DNA of 64,000 nt from an uncultured Spirochaetaceae bacterium (GCA_900315435.1 OMYY01000011.1:1-64000); one strand, 5' to 3'. Counted from the stretch's first letter, positions 1 through 8,976 are shown. The notes: generated from the sequence alone by a model not told the origin. Translations and numbers: made by a program.

Positions 1-103
1 CAAGTTCCGCCTGGAGAAGGGGAAGACGATCCACCTCTTGGGCATCGCCTTCAGTTCCACGGGGCACACCGTCCAGGAGTGGAAGGAAGAGGTGCTGGAC
101 TGA
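1..103 (+). CDS. 3' end of an AAA-ATPase-like / PD-(D/E)XK nuclease family protein (partial)
   Basis: Only the last 33 codons are in the window, in the frame starting at base 2, with a TGA stop at 101-103. The tail contains KTIHLLGIAFSSTGHTVQEW. The pattern 'G-I-x-F-S-x ... V-x-E-W' near the C-terminus is what I know from the PD-(D/E)XK nuclease domain (PDDEXK_9, formerly DUF1703) that follows an AAA-ATPase-like domain in many spirochaete, Bacteroidetes and clostridial proteins. These are usually multicopy orphan genes of unknown role. The family call rests on this short tail alone. Confidence 0.55.
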   Translation, partial: KFRLEKGKTIHLLGIAFSSTGHTVQEWKEEVLD

Positions 104-412
104 GGAAAACGTATCGGGTCGTACCCGACTATGAGCAATAGGGCGGTATTCCGTACACACGGAAAATAGGTACCGGATACTCCTCACGCGGTAAACGGTG
201 TGTTGTGTCCGAACCTCTTCCGCTGCAGTCGTCTTCCCGCCATCACTGATTGCGCCGGACGGCCACGATGAAGCTAGCCATGACACCGTCGCCCATGGGA
301 ATGTTGGCTCTTTGTTTGAGTTGCTGCTTGCGATCGTGAGCCTTCATCCTCTTGTTTTTTCCCTATGATTTCCTGCGTTTCCGCTTCCCCCTGCGAACAT
401 CTGTGTTGGGCC
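104..412. other. Intergenic stretch with no recognisable gene
   Basis: About 310 bases between the partial gene and the arsR-type terminator. No frame on either strand gives a protein I recognise. Short hairpin-like stretches occur near 115-130, but none has a clear T-run. I see nothing else in it. Confidence 0.5.
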
Positions 413-444
413 TGAAAAAAGGAGGCCAATGCCCCCCTTTCGTG
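413..444 (-). terminator. Rho-independent terminator of the ArsR-family gene
   Basis: Read on the minus strand, a G-rich arm pairs with GGCCTCC across an ATTG loop and runs into six T residues (the A-run at 415-420 on the plus strand). It lies about 25 bases past the stop of the 467-874 gene. Confidence 0.7.
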
Positions 445-466
445 CAAGTGGTATACAATCTCCCCG

Positions 467-874
467 TTACTTGGTTTCTGATGATTCCCCGGTCTTTTCC
501 GTGAATTTGGCCGCTTGGTCGATAATGATCTGCAGCGCCTTGACCAATCCTTGAAGCCGAATTGCCTTTTCTTTCAGGTCCAGCCGATAGAAGACCTGGG
601 TTCCCGCCTTTCTTGTGGAGACGATGCCGGCATCCTTCAAGACTTTCAGGTGGTGGCTGATGGCGGGACGGGAAAGGCCACTGTCCGATGCGAGGTCGGT
701 GACATTCATACCCACCTCGCCCGCGTTGGAGAGCTGGATGATGATTTCCTGTCTTGCCTGATCAATCAGTGCGAACAGAATCGGGCTTGCGAGCCGGAAT
801 TGGGAGAAGGCATAGGAGACCTCCTGCCCAATCGATGTCTTCTGTTCATCATTCTTTTTCCTCAATATTCCCAT
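467..874 (-). CDS. ArsR-family winged-helix transcriptional regulator
   Basis: A 135-residue DNA-binding protein. The winged-helix core spans roughly residues 45-100, with the recognition segment LSRPAISHHLKVLKDAGIVS followed by a wing that ends in VFYRLDL, typical of ArsR/SmtB-like repressors. It has no cysteine pairs of the metal-binding type, so metal sensing is unlikely and the ligand is unknown. The gene is divergent from the RND pump at 1030, and the AT-rich region between them carries repeated motifs, so it probably represses itself and the pump cassette. It has its own promoter (919-947) and terminator (413-444). Confidence 0.85.
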   Translation of the reverse strand: MGILRKKNDEQKTSIGQEVSYAFSQFRLASPILFALIDQARQEIIIQLSNAGEVGMNVTDLASDSGLSRPAISHHLKVLKDAGIVSTRKAGTQVFYRLDLKEKAIRLQGLVKALQIIIDQAAKFTEKTGESSETK

Positions 875-918
875 GACCGTGTTTCCTTTTTTTCGTTTGG
901 AGCTCTTGACGCTTCTTT

Positions 919-947
919 AGTATATTCATATAGTTTAAATCGTTCAA
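919..947 (-). promoter_or_regulatory. Sigma-70 promoter of the ArsR-family gene
   Basis: Minus strand: -35 TTGAAC (942-947), a 17-base spacer, and -10 TATACT (919-924). The box overlaps the AT-rich repeats that probably serve as operator. Confidence 0.6.
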
Positions 948-1000
948 GAGGTTAAACGAATGAATGATTAAACTTTCAATCGGATAAACTTTTGAATGAT
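942..1000. promoter_or_regulatory. Repeated TTAAAC/TTCAA motifs, candidate ArsR operator
   Basis: Closely related sites follow one another: TTCAAGAGGTTAAAC (944-958), GATTAAACTTTCAAT (966-980) and GATAAACTTTTGAAT (983-997). They lie between the divergent arsR-type gene and the RND pump and overlap the arsR promoter. That they bind the regulator is inference. Confidence 0.45.
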
Positions 1001-1029
1001 GGAATAATTTTGAGGAAAGGAACGAAGTA

Positions 1030-3819
1030 ATGAAGAAAATGCTCAAAGCCTCCAAGGTCGTGATTCTCGCGATTCTTGCGTTGACAGTCTTTTTCATTAT
1101 CCAGCTGAAGAACTTACGGATGGAGAATGATATCAGAGAGTACATGCCGCACGAGTCTGGCTCGTATCAGCGTTTGCTGGAGACCGAAGATGTGTTCGGA
1201 AGTACCGTGGTGACAGGCATATCGCTTGAGACCAGCGATCCGACCATTTTCACTGCGGACAATATCAAGAAGATTGACTCCATCACCAAACGCATGGAGA
1301 ATGTCGAGAATGTCAGTGATGTCCAATCTCTTACCAATATCGACTACCTGAAGGACGATAACGGCACTCTGGTCGCAGGACCGCTGTTGGATGAGGATTT
1401 CACCGGCACTGACGCCGAGGTCGAGAATGTCCGCGACAAGGTCGCAGACTGGTCCGAGTTGTATGACCGGGTGATCATCAGCGACAATGACCGCAGCACC
1501 CAGATCCAGGTGACCCTGAAGACTGGGGCCACCAAGGCGGAAAAGCGGAAGATGCTGAAAGACCTGCGCGCCATCCTCAACGAGGAGACCGATGGAACCC
1601 ATTTCGAGTACCGCATGTACGGGGACACGATCATCGACGAGCAGGCCGAGGTGATGATGATCATGGACCTGAAGAACCTCATTCCTCTGGTTGTCCTGGT
1701 CGTCCTGCTGTCGCTGCTTTTCTCGTTCCACACGTTTGACGGTACGATTCTTCCGTTGCTCACCGTGCTGATGAGCACCGTGTGGACCGTCGGCATCATG
1801 GCCATGCTGGACATGCCGTTCACGATTGTCAGCTCGATCATCCCCGTGGCGCTGATTGCTGTCGGTTCCGCGTATGGCATTCACGTGCTGACCCATTACT
1901 ACGTGGCTCTTGACGACCGCGACAAGAGCATCCCGCTTACCCGTGACAACTACCTTGACTTGATTGCCGGCAGCCTGAAGGAGGTGATGCCCGCCGTCAT
2001 GATGGCAGGCGTGACCACGATTGCCGGTTTCATCAGCATGATGACCAGCCCGATCGAGCCGTTGCACAGCTTCGCGCTGTTCACCGCCCTCGGGGTTGCC
2101 TTCGCGCTTTTGCTGTCGATCACCTTCATTCCTTGCTATCTGGCTGTCAAGCCGCTTTCCAAAGTGGGTGACCGCTCGAGAATCTTCAACCGGCTCACCA
2201 AGAAGCTGGAGAACAAGCAGGTGGCGAGCGGGCATAAGCTGAACAACGGTGGCTTCCTGTATGGCCAGTATCAGTTCTTTGCCGGCAATTCCACCAGGAT
2301 GACGGTTTTCGTCGGCCTGATGGTCATCATCAGCGTCATTGGCTTGAAGCTTCTGGTGGTCGACACCTCGTTCGTCAACTATTTTCCTGCCAAGGGAAAG
2401 GTCCGTCAGGATATCGCGTTTGCCGATGACAACTTTGCCGGCACCAACAGCGTCTACCTGACAGTCCGCGCCCCGGAAGGGCAGAAGGCCTACAACGTCG
2501 ATATGCTGCAGCCTCTTGACAACATGCAGACCTATCTCGAGGGCAAGTATCCGCAGATCGGCAAGACGGTCAGCTTCTCCACCTTCGTGAAGAAGATGAA
2601 CCAGGTCATGCACGCCCCTGTGGTCAATCCTGTCGCCGACGAGTCGGACGATTCCGCGGCCTATGATGATGGCGGCGCGCTCCCCAGTTTCGGAGACGAC
2701 AGCGCCGTTCCGAGCTTTGGCGATGATTCGTCGATTCCGAGTTTCGGAGATGACGCGTCGGTCCCGAGTTTCGGCGACGAGGGAGCTTCTGCCAGTACGG
2801 AGGAGAGCGCCTATGTCGACCCCAACATCGCCTACGCCAAGGAATTGGGCACCACCAGCACCACCGAGCAGATGCTGGACCTGCTGCACGAGGCCTACAT
2901 CAAGGCCGGCGGGCGCCATGCGACGGTCGAGGCAATGATTACCGAGCTGGAGAAATCGGTGAACTACAAGGGCATGAGCTACTACGAGGTCCCGAACGAC
3001 ATGACGAAATACCCGGCCACGACCAGGGAGGACCTTTCCTTCGTCGTCGCCCAGTACCTGACCATGATCGGCAGCGACCTGGACCAGTTCATCAACGATC
3101 CGAACGAGCCGACCTCGACCCGCATGCAGATCCAGTTGAAGACCCACAGCACCACGGTCACCAAGGCGATCATCAAGGATGCCGAACAGTTCGCCAAGTC
3201 GCACTTCCCGCAGGGGTACACGATTGACGCCGAGGGGCCTGGTGAGATCGAGAGCGCTATGACCGACATGGTCATCTCCAGCCAGGTGCAGAGCCTGATC
3301 TTCAGCCTCGTCTGTGTCGTCGTGATTCTGACCGTGGCTTTCAAGAGCCTGTGGGCTGGCCTGCTGGGCGCTGTCCCGCTCGCCTTCACGATCCTGCTCA
3401 ACTACATGCTGATGGGTTTCCTGGGCATCAACCTTGACCTGGTCACCAGCATCATCGCCAGCGTTGCGGTCGGTGTCGGAATCGACTACACGATCCACTT
3501 CATGCAGACCTTCAAGGAGGAGTCCCAGTACGAGGAGGAGAAGTCGCATGGCGAGGATGTCAACTACGAGGTCGCGACCCGCGAGACGTTCAAGAAGAGC
3601 GGAAGCGGCATCGTGACCAATGCCATGGCGGTCGGTCTCGGGTTCGTGGTGCTCTGCCTGTCCCAGTTCGTGGTGCTGCAGAACATCGGCATCCTGATCG
3701 CGATCGTCATGTTCACCTCGAGCTTCCTGGCGATGACCATCATCCCTGGTCTGCTCAACGCGCATCATCCGAAGTTCATCACCAGGATGGACAAGAAAAA
3801 AGTGTCGAAGAAAGACTGA
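1030..3819 (+). CDS. RND/MMPL-superfamily inner-membrane transporter, cassette 1
   Basis: A 929-residue proton-driven RND-type pump of the MMPL/COG1033 kind, probably moving a hydrophobic or lipid-like substrate out of the inner membrane. It has one N-terminal membrane helix (about 12-31), a periplasmic domain (32-205), a six-helix bundle (about 210-375), a second leading helix near 423-442, a second periplasmic domain (445-750) and a last bundle (752-915). The second periplasmic domain holds four tandem 9-residue repeats, xPSFGDDSx (residues 551-586), which look natively disordered and are not part of the standard fold. It is followed within 30 bases by a LolA-like gene and a barrel gene, forming a clear operon. 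ArsR control is likely. Confidence 0.9.
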   Translation: MKKMLKASKVVILAILALTVFFIIQLKNLRMENDIREYMPHESGSYQRLLETEDVFGSTVVTGISLETSDPTIFTADNIKKIDSITKRMENVENVSDVQSLTNIDYLKDDNGTLVAGPLLDEDFTGTDAEVENVRDKVADWSELYDRVIISDNDRSTQIQVTLKTGATKAEKRKMLKDLRAILNEETDGTHFEYRMYGDTIIDEQAEVMMIMDLKNLIPLVVLVVLLSLLFSFHTFDGTILPLLTVLMSTVWTVGIMAMLDMPFTIVSSIIPVALIAVGSAYGIHVLTHYYVALDDRDKSIPLTRDNYLDLIAGSLKEVMPAVMMAGVTTIAGFISMMTSPIEPLHSFALFTALGVAFALLLSITFIPCYLAVKPLSKVGDRSRIFNRLTKKLENKQVASGHKLNNGGFLYGQYQFFAGNSTRMTVFVGLMVIISVIGLKLLVVDTSFVNYFPAKGKVRQDIAFADDNFAGTNSVYLTVRAPEGQKAYNVDMLQPLDNMQTYLEGKYPQIGKTVSFSTFVKKMNQVMHAPVVNPVADESDDSAAYDDGGALPSFGDDSAVPSFGDDSSIPSFGDDASVPSFGDEGASASTEESAYVDPNIAYAKELGTTSTTEQMLDLLHEAYIKAGGRHATVEAMITELEKSVNYKGMSYYEVPNDMTKYPATTREDLSFVVAQYLTMIGSDLDQFINDPNEPTSTRMQIQLKTHSTTVTKAIIKDAEQFAKSHFPQGYTIDAEGPGEIESAMTDMVISSQVQSLIFSLVCVVVILTVAFKSLWAGLLGAVPLAFTILLNYMLMGFLGINLDLVTSIIASVAVGVGIDYTIHFMQTFKEESQYEEEKSHGEDVNYEVATRETFKKSGSGIVTNAMAVGLGFVVLCLSQFVVLQNIGILIAIVMFTSSFLAMTIIPGLLNAHHPKFITRMDKKKVSKKD
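2680..2787 (+). repeat. Four in-frame 9-residue repeats (P-S-F-G-D-D) in the RND pump
   Basis: Units start LPSFGDDSA, VPSFGDDSS, IPSFGDDAS and VPSFGDEGA. Synonymous codons differ between copies, so this is not a recent slip but a maintained protein repeat. Similar units recur at the mature N-terminus of the barrel encoded at 4642-6204. Confidence 0.9.
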
Positions 3820-3846
3820 TTCGAGCAAGGTAAGGAGAGAAATACT

Positions 3847-4623
3847 ATGAAAGCAATGAGAAATGCGTTTGCCGTTGGTTTGCTGGCCACCTTGGTGGCA
3901 AGTCCCCTAGCCGCAATCACCGGCCGTGAGGTCATGGAGAAGGCGGACGCCGTCCCCGAGCCGAAGACCAGCATGAGCCAGGTCCAGATGGACCTTGTCG
4001 ACAAGAATGGTACGGTGCAGAGCCGTATGATGCTGGAGTACGGCAGGGAACCGGAAGACCTGAAGGATATTGTCATCATCTTCCAGAGTCCCGCCAGCGT
4101 GAAGGACACCCGTTTCCTGCAGAAGGATAAAGCGGGAGGCGGTTCGGACAAATGGATCTACATGCCGAGCCTGCGCAGCACCCGCCGTATCGCGGCCAGC
4201 GAGGGCGACAAGTCCTTCATGGGCAGCGATGCCACCTACGACGACCTTTCCGGCCGCGAGCTGGACGATTATGAGTACGAGCTGCTTTCCGAGAGCGAGT
4301 CGAAGGGCAAGTGGACTACCTACAAGGTCGAATGCACTCCGAAGCCGACCACGGACAGCCAGTATTCCAAGCTGGTTACCTGGATCGACCATGACACCTT
4401 CGTTCCCGTCTATACGGAGATGTACGACAAGGACGGCAAGCTCTTGAAGGAGCTTGAGGTGATGGACCTGCAGGTGGTTGGCGGCTATCAGACTCCGATG
4501 CTGAACGAGCTGCGCAACGTGCAGACCGGCCACAGCACCAAGCTGACCATCAAGCAGATCAAGGTCGACCTTGCCCTGCCTGACCGCATCTTCACGACCA
4601 ACTTCCTGAATACCGGCAAATAA
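3847..4623 (+). CDS. LolA-like outer-membrane lipoprotein-sorting family protein, cassette 1
   Basis: A 258-residue secreted protein (signal peptide about 1-23, cut near PLAA) of the COG2834 'outer membrane lipoprotein-sorting protein' group, which shares the LolA/LolB half-barrel that carries acyl chains through the periplasm. Family marks visible are W-I-Y-M-P, the R-R-I block, and FMGSDATYDDL around residues 125-135. There is no lipobox, so it should be soluble. A Shine-Dalgarno site (AAGGAGAG) precedes the ATG. It sits between the RND pump and the barrel, which suggests it ferries the pump's substrate across the periplasm. The true cargo is unknown. Confidence 0.85.
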   Translation: MKAMRNAFAVGLLATLVASPLAAITGREVMEKADAVPEPKTSMSQVQMDLVDKNGTVQSRMMLEYGREPEDLKDIVIIFQSPASVKDTRFLQKDKAGGGSDKWIYMPSLRSTRRIAASEGDKSFMGSDATYDDLSGRELDDYEYELLSESESKGKWTTYKVECTPKPTTDSQYSKLVTWIDHDTFVPVYTEMYDKDGKLLKELEVMDLQVVGGYQTPMLNELRNVQTGHSTKLTIKQIKVDLALPDRIFTTNFLNTGK

Positions 4624-4641
4624 CAGTACAAGGAGGACGAG

Positions 4642-6204
4642 ATGAGCATTATGTGGAAAAAGGTACTGCTGGCCGCAGCCTTGGCGGCATTTGCCACCAC
4701 TGCCGTGATGGCTGACGACCTTCCGTCTTTCGATACCCCGAGCGACAACTCGATTCCCGGTTTTGGCGATGAGAGTAGCTCGCTTCCCGGTTTCGAGTCT
4801 GATTCGGGTTCCGCTTCCAGCTCGAGCTTCGGTGCCGCTTCCAGCGCCTTGGCCATCAGCGGAGAGGGTGGAGCCTCGTCCCGCTGGTTCCTTGCCGGAG
4901 CGAGCGACATCGAGGACCGCGCGGTCCAGATGGATCCCTATTTCCGGTTGAACTTCTCCTACAGCGGTTCCATCGGCGAGGTGGAGGCGAAGCTGAAGGT
5001 CAATGAGCGGATCCTGAAGGACAACCCTGAGGATGTCATCGACGAGTTGACGCTGCGCGCCTATCTGGGCGATTTCGTCCTCGAGGCTGGCAAGATGAAG
5101 CTGGTCTGGGGCAAGGGCGACAAGGTCCATGTCCTGGACAACTTCAACAGCGACGACTATTCCGACTTCATCTTCCCGGACTACATCGACCGCCGCATCG
5201 CCGTGCCGATGGTGCACGTCGCCTACAACATGGACAACGGCATGAGGCTTGAGGGTGCCTACACCCCGTACATGACCGGCACCCGCTACGCCTCCAGTGG
5301 TCCGTGGGTCCCGGAACGCACGCTGCTTGACGCCTACCAGGCGGCGGACAGGGCTGCAAAGGAGACTCCTTACTATGGATCTTTGTACACAGAGCCTACA
5401 CTGGATAAGTTCCTGGCTCGTTACGGTAGCTACAAGGCTACCGACCTGTACGGGTTCTCCAAGCACAACCTGCCCGATACCCGGACCTTGAAGTACGGCC
5501 AGTTCGGTCTGCGGGCCACCGGTACCGTCGGTTCGTTCGACTGGGGCGCTTCCTACTTCTACGGAAGGATGAAGGATTCCTCGATCCACTCCGCAGAGCT
5601 GGTGAGGATGTTGTTGAATGCGGGATGTAGTTCTGTTCCTTCCTCTTTACCGTTCCCCTTACCGGTTGGTCAGCTGTACGACTACGACCGCATGCAGGTC
5701 TTCGGGCTGGAGGGTGCGACCGTGGTGGGTGGATTCAACTTCCGTGCCGAGCTCGGCTACTTCCTGACCGATGATGTCGATGGCGACGATCCGTATGTGC
5801 ACAACAACAGCCTGCAGTGGGTCTTCGGCTTCGACCGCGACCTGCCGTGGAACAACCTGAACGTCAACATCCAGACCCAGGGAAAGTATATCCTGCATGG
5901 GGATGACGTGAAGGACAACGGGGTCGGCGATGTGGACTACAACGGGGAGAAGGCCTGGGTGCAGAACCGCCTCGTGCTGGATATCACCGACAGCTGGATG
6001 CATGAGAAGCTGAAGCCAGAGCTGAAGCTGGTCTGGAACATCGAGCTGGAAGACGTGGTCGTCATGCCGCAGGTTTCCTATCAGCTGATGGAGGGCCTGG
6101 ACGTCTCGTTGGCCGGTCTCTACATCTACTCGGGCGACAACGGACAGTTCTACGATTTCAAGGACAATTCCTTTGTCCAAGTCGGAGCTGTCTACAAGTT
6201 CTGA
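4642..6204 (+). CDS. DUF1302-like outer-membrane beta-barrel, cassette 1
   Basis: A 520-residue exported protein with a signal peptide (cut near residue 24, VMA-DD) and many alternating aromatic/polar strands up to a terminal phenylalanine (VQVGAVYKF), typical of an outer-membrane barrel. The segment ending K-L-V-W-G-K-G-D, with conserved Asp residues after it, resembles the 'G-R-Q-x-x-x-W-G-E' block of DUF1302 proteins, which proteobacteria often encode next to RND pumps. Residues 27-57 form an acidic linker with PSF and PGFGDES units matching the repeat in the neighbouring pump. A strong Shine-Dalgarno site (AAGGAGG) precedes it, and a terminator follows. Confidence 0.75.
   Translation: MSIMWKKVLLAAALAAFATTAVMADDLPSFDTPSDNSIPGFGDESSSLPGFESDSGSASSSSFGAASSALAISGEGGASSRWFLAGASDIEDRAVQMDPYFRLNFSYSGSIGEVEAKLKVNERILKDNPEDVIDELTLRAYLGDFVLEAGKMKLVWGKGDKVHVLDNFNSDDYSDFIFPDYIDRRIAVPMVHVAYNMDNGMRLEGAYTPYMTGTRYASSGPWVPERTLLDAYQAADRAAKETPYYGSLYTEPTLDKFLARYGSYKATDLYGFSKHNLPDTRTLKYGQFGLRATGTVGSFDWGASYFYGRMKDSSIHSAELVRMLLNAGCSSVPSSLPFPLPVGQLYDYDRMQVFGLEGATVVGGFNFRAELGYFLTDDVDGDDPYVHNNSLQWVFGFDRDLPWNNLNVNIQTQGKYILHGDDVKDNGVGDVDYNGEKAWVQNRLVLDITDSWMHEKLKPELKLVWNIELEDVVVMPQVSYQLMEGLDVSLAGLYIYSGDNGQFYDFKDNSFVQVGAVYKF
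4720..4812 (+). repeat. PSF/PGFGDES repeats at the mature N-terminus of the barrel
   Basis: Three related units, LPSFDTPSD, IPGFGDESS and LPGFESDSG, directly after the signal peptide. They match the xPSFGDDSx repeat of the RND pump two genes upstream. Confidence 0.8.
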
Positions 6205-6230
6205 TTCCGTATCTCCTGTTTTTGCGTGGA

Positions 6231-6260
6231 CGGCCGTCCTTCGGGGCGGCCGCTCTTGTC
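6231..6260 (+). terminator. Terminator of RND cassette 1
   Basis: A nine-pair stem (6231-6239 with 6244-6252) closes a TTCG tetraloop and runs into CTCTTGTC. The T-run is weak, but the stem and tetraloop are very stable. Confidence 0.7.
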
Positions 6261-6289
6261 TTGACATATCTTCTTTAGCCATCTATAGT
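6261..6289 (+). promoter_or_regulatory. Consensus sigma-70 promoter, 10 bases before the MATE start codon
   Basis: TTGACA (6261-6266), a 17-base spacer and TATAGT (6284-6289). The ATG at 6300 is only 10 bases past the -10 box, and no Shine-Dalgarno site fits between them. Confidence 0.75.
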
Positions 6290-6299
6290 TCCCAGCATT

Positions 6300-7628
6300 A
6301 TGCGTATCCAGCTTTCAGACCATTTTACCTATGGGCGCCTTTTCCGTTTCACCTTTCCCTCCATCATCATGATGGTGTTCACCTCGATCTATTCGGTCGT
6401 TGACGGCTTTTTCATTTCCAACTACGTCGGCAAGGTGCCGTTTGCCGCCTTGAACCTGGTCATGCCCCTCTTCATCATCCTTGGTTCCGTGGGGTTCATG
6501 CTGGGATCCGGGGGCAACGCGATTGTGGCGCGGACCTTGGGGGAGGGGGATAGGTCAAAGGCGAACCGCTACTTCTCGTTCCTGGTGCTGGCCTGTATGG
6601 GTTTGGGCTTGCTGGTCTTTCTTGTGGGATTCGCCTCGCTTTCCCCTATCGCCCGGTTCCTTGGCGCGAGTGGCGAGATCTTGGGCAATTCGGTGCTTTA
6701 TGGCCGGATCGTGTTGTGCGGCATGCCGTTCTTCATGTTGCAGAACCTGTTCCAGAGTTTCTGCATCACCGCTGAACGGCCGAAACTCGGACTGGCGTTC
6801 ACGGTTGCCAGCGGCCTCGCCAACATGATTCTTGACGCATTGTTCGTCGCTGTCTTCAAATGGGGGCTTGCAGGCGCAGCCTGGGCTACCGTAATCAGCG
6901 AGGTCGTCGGAGGTCTTGGTCCTGTCTTCTATTTCCTCAGACCGAACGCGAGCCTTTTGCGGCTTGGACGCACCCGCTGGTATGGGAGAGTGCTGTTGCA
7001 ATCCTGTTTCAACGGGTCTTCGGAGTTGATGAGCAACATAGCCGCCAGTATCGTCTCGGTGCTCTACAACTGGCAGTTGCTTTCCTACGCGGGGCCTGAC
7101 GGAGTGGCGGCATATGGAGTGCTGATGTACATCAGTTTCTTCTTCAGCGCCATGTTCATCGGTTACGCTGTCGGCGTCTCTCCGGTAGTCGGTTTCCACT
7201 ACGGGGCTGGCAACAAGAAGGAACTGAAGAACCTCCTGCATAGAAGCTTTTTGCTGATTGGCGTGTCGGGTATTTGCATGTGGGCGTTGGCATCGCTGAG
7301 CGCTCCTTCGCTCTGCCGGGTTTTCGTGGGATATGACGAGAACCTGTATCGGATGACGGTGGGGGCGCTGAGAATCCACGCTTTCTGCTTTTTGCTTGGT
7401 GGTTTCAACATCTTCACCTCCTCGTTCTTCACTGCGTTGAACAACGGAGGGGTGAGCGCGCTAGTCTCGTTTCTCCGGACATTGGTCTTTGAGACGGGAA
7501 GCGTGGAGCTGTTGCCGCTGGCGTTGGGGCTCAATGGCATATGGGCGGCAACCGTCATCGCGGAGAGCGCCGCGCTGACAGTGAGCTTGCTGTGTCTGTT
7601 TTGGCAACGGCCCCGTTATGGATATTGA
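6300..7628 (+). CDS. MATE-family efflux transporter
   Basis: A 442-residue inner-membrane protein with about twelve hydrophobic helices in two similar halves, as expected for a cation-coupled MATE exporter of drugs or small metabolites. The early glycine-rich loop (GFMLGSGGNAIVAR) is characteristic. The start is fixed by the promoter, whose -10 box ends 10 bases upstream, so the mRNA is probably leaderless or nearly so. The 3' end overlaps that of the convergent MATE gene by 74 coding bases. The substrate cannot be told from sequence. Confidence 0.88.
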   Translation: MRIQLSDHFTYGRLFRFTFPSIIMMVFTSIYSVVDGFFISNYVGKVPFAALNLVMPLFIILGSVGFMLGSGGNAIVARTLGEGDRSKANRYFSFLVLACMGLGLLVFLVGFASLSPIARFLGASGEILGNSVLYGRIVLCGMPFFMLQNLFQSFCITAERPKLGLAFTVASGLANMILDALFVAVFKWGLAGAAWATVISEVVGGLGPVFYFLRPNASLLRLGRTRWYGRVLLQSCFNGSSELMSNIAASIVSVLYNWQLLSYAGPDGVAAYGVLMYISFFFSAMFIGYAVGVSPVVGFHYGAGNKKELKNLLHRSFLLIGVSGICMWALASLSAPSLCRVFVGYDENLYRMTVGALRIHAFCFLLGGFNIFTSSFFTALNNGGVSALVSFLRTLVFETGSVELLPLALGLNGIWAATVIAESAALTVSLLCLFWQRPRYGY

Positions 7629-8952
7629 GTTCCTTGTGTAGACGGACCAGCAGGATGATGGCGGTCGCTTGCCCGACCAAGTCGCCGAAGAAGTAGCAGT
7701 ACCAGACCCCGGAAAGCCCGATGCAATGGGCGAGGAGGTAGGCGGCGGGAAGCACTCCAAGCACCTGCCTGCTCAGGGTGATCAGCGCGGCGCGCATCCC
7801 TTTGCCGAAGCCTTGCAGGTAGGCCGCACTCTGATAGAGCAGGGGAGCGCCGATAAAGCACAGGCTGACCCGGGGAAAGGCGATTTCCATCTGCCTTGCC
7901 AGCTCCGCGCTTGGGCGGAACATGCCATACAGCCATTCGGGGTGTATCTGGAAAAGCGGGAATCCGAATCCCAGCATGTACAGATAGGTAAAACAGAGAG
8001 ACCAGCGATAGGCGCTGCGAGTCCGGTCGATCCTGTTCGCTCCATAGTTGAAGCTGGTGATCGGGACCAGACTGTTCGACATGCCGTGCATCGGCAGGAA
8101 GATGAAGGATTCGACTTTGATATACAGCCCGTAGGCGGTCACCGCGAGCGGAGTGAACCCGATCAGGATCTTGTTGACCAATGTCAGGCTGATCGAGCCG
8201 CTTGCCTGCAGCAGCATGGTCGGTACCCCGATGGCGAGGATGGTTCCTGCGGCGCTTTTCCTCCATATCCGTTGTCCGCGTTGCAGGCAGGAGAGCTTGT
8301 CGCTGCGGACAAGCAGGACTGTGGCGATAGCGCAACTGGCGGCCTGCCCGATGATTGAGGCCCAGGCGGCACCGGCGACCCCCATGTCCAGGCCGAACAT
8401 CAGGATCGGATCCAGAATCAGATTGCAAACGACGCCCACCGCCAGGCAGAGCAGGGTATGGAGGCTTTCCCCGGTACCCTGCAGCATGAAGGTGATGACT
8501 CCTCCTGTGACCTGGAAGCCACAGAGGACGATGCTGATGCCGATATAGGTCAGGGAGAAATCCGCGAGTGCCGGATCGTCAGTGAAGAAGCGGACATAGG
8601 CCCCCACCAACGGTCCGCCAAAGACGAGAAAGAGCAGGGAGATTCCCAAGCTCATGCCCAAGGCGGTGTTGCCCGCCTCGTTCGCCTCACGTTGCTCGCC
8701 TCTGCCCAGACGGCGGCTGATTGCCCCGCTTGCGCCAAGCCCCAGGCCGCCAGTCAGGGCGACGACCAGCTGCTGGATCGGGTAGGCGAGGCTCAGGGCT
8801 GCGATGGGACCGTTCCCGAGCCGGGAGACATAGAGCGAGTCGATGATGTTGTACAACGCCTCAAGGGCCATGCTGAGCATGATGGGGAGTCCCAGTTTCA
8901 GGACCAGGATGGGAATCCTCTCCGTGCCCATGCGGTTGGAAGGAGCCTGCAT
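7555..8952 (-). CDS. MATE-family efflux transporter
   Basis: A 465-residue MATE protein with the family's GLGLGASGAISRRLGRGE loop in the first half and about twelve membrane helices. It is the second gene of a two-gene minus-strand operon, starting 24 bases after the stop of the 8977-10329 MATE gene with only a weak ribosome site (AAAGGT). Two different MATE proteins in one operon may have different substrates or may work as a pair. MATE proteins normally act alone. Its last 74 bases lie opposite the end of the plus-strand MATE gene. Confidence 0.88.
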   Translation of the reverse strand: MQAPSNRMGTERIPILVLKLGLPIMLSMALEALYNIIDSLYVSRLGNGPIAALSLAYPIQQLVVALTGGLGLGASGAISRRLGRGEQREANEAGNTALGMSLGISLLFLVFGGPLVGAYVRFFTDDPALADFSLTYIGISIVLCGFQVTGGVITFMLQGTGESLHTLLCLAVGVVCNLILDPILMFGLDMGVAGAAWASIIGQAASCAIATVLLVRSDKLSCLQRGQRIWRKSAAGTILAIGVPTMLLQASGSISLTLVNKILIGFTPLAVTAYGLYIKVESFIFLPMHGMSNSLVPITSFNYGANRIDRTRSAYRWSLCFTYLYMLGFGFPLFQIHPEWLYGMFRPSAELARQMEIAFPRVSLCFIGAPLLYQSAAYLQGFGKGMRAALITLSRQVLGVLPAAYLLAHCIGLSGVWYCYFFGDLVGQATAIILLVRLHKELNIHNGAVAKTDTASSLSARRSPR

Positions 8953-8976
8953 ACCTTTGGTAATAACGGATTTCCT

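Noticed and set aside
1114-3828. A 904-codon open frame antisense to the RND pump
   Set aside because: It is His/Asp/Arg-rich with no family features, exactly opposite a clear RND gene. High G+C codon use creates such shadow frames.
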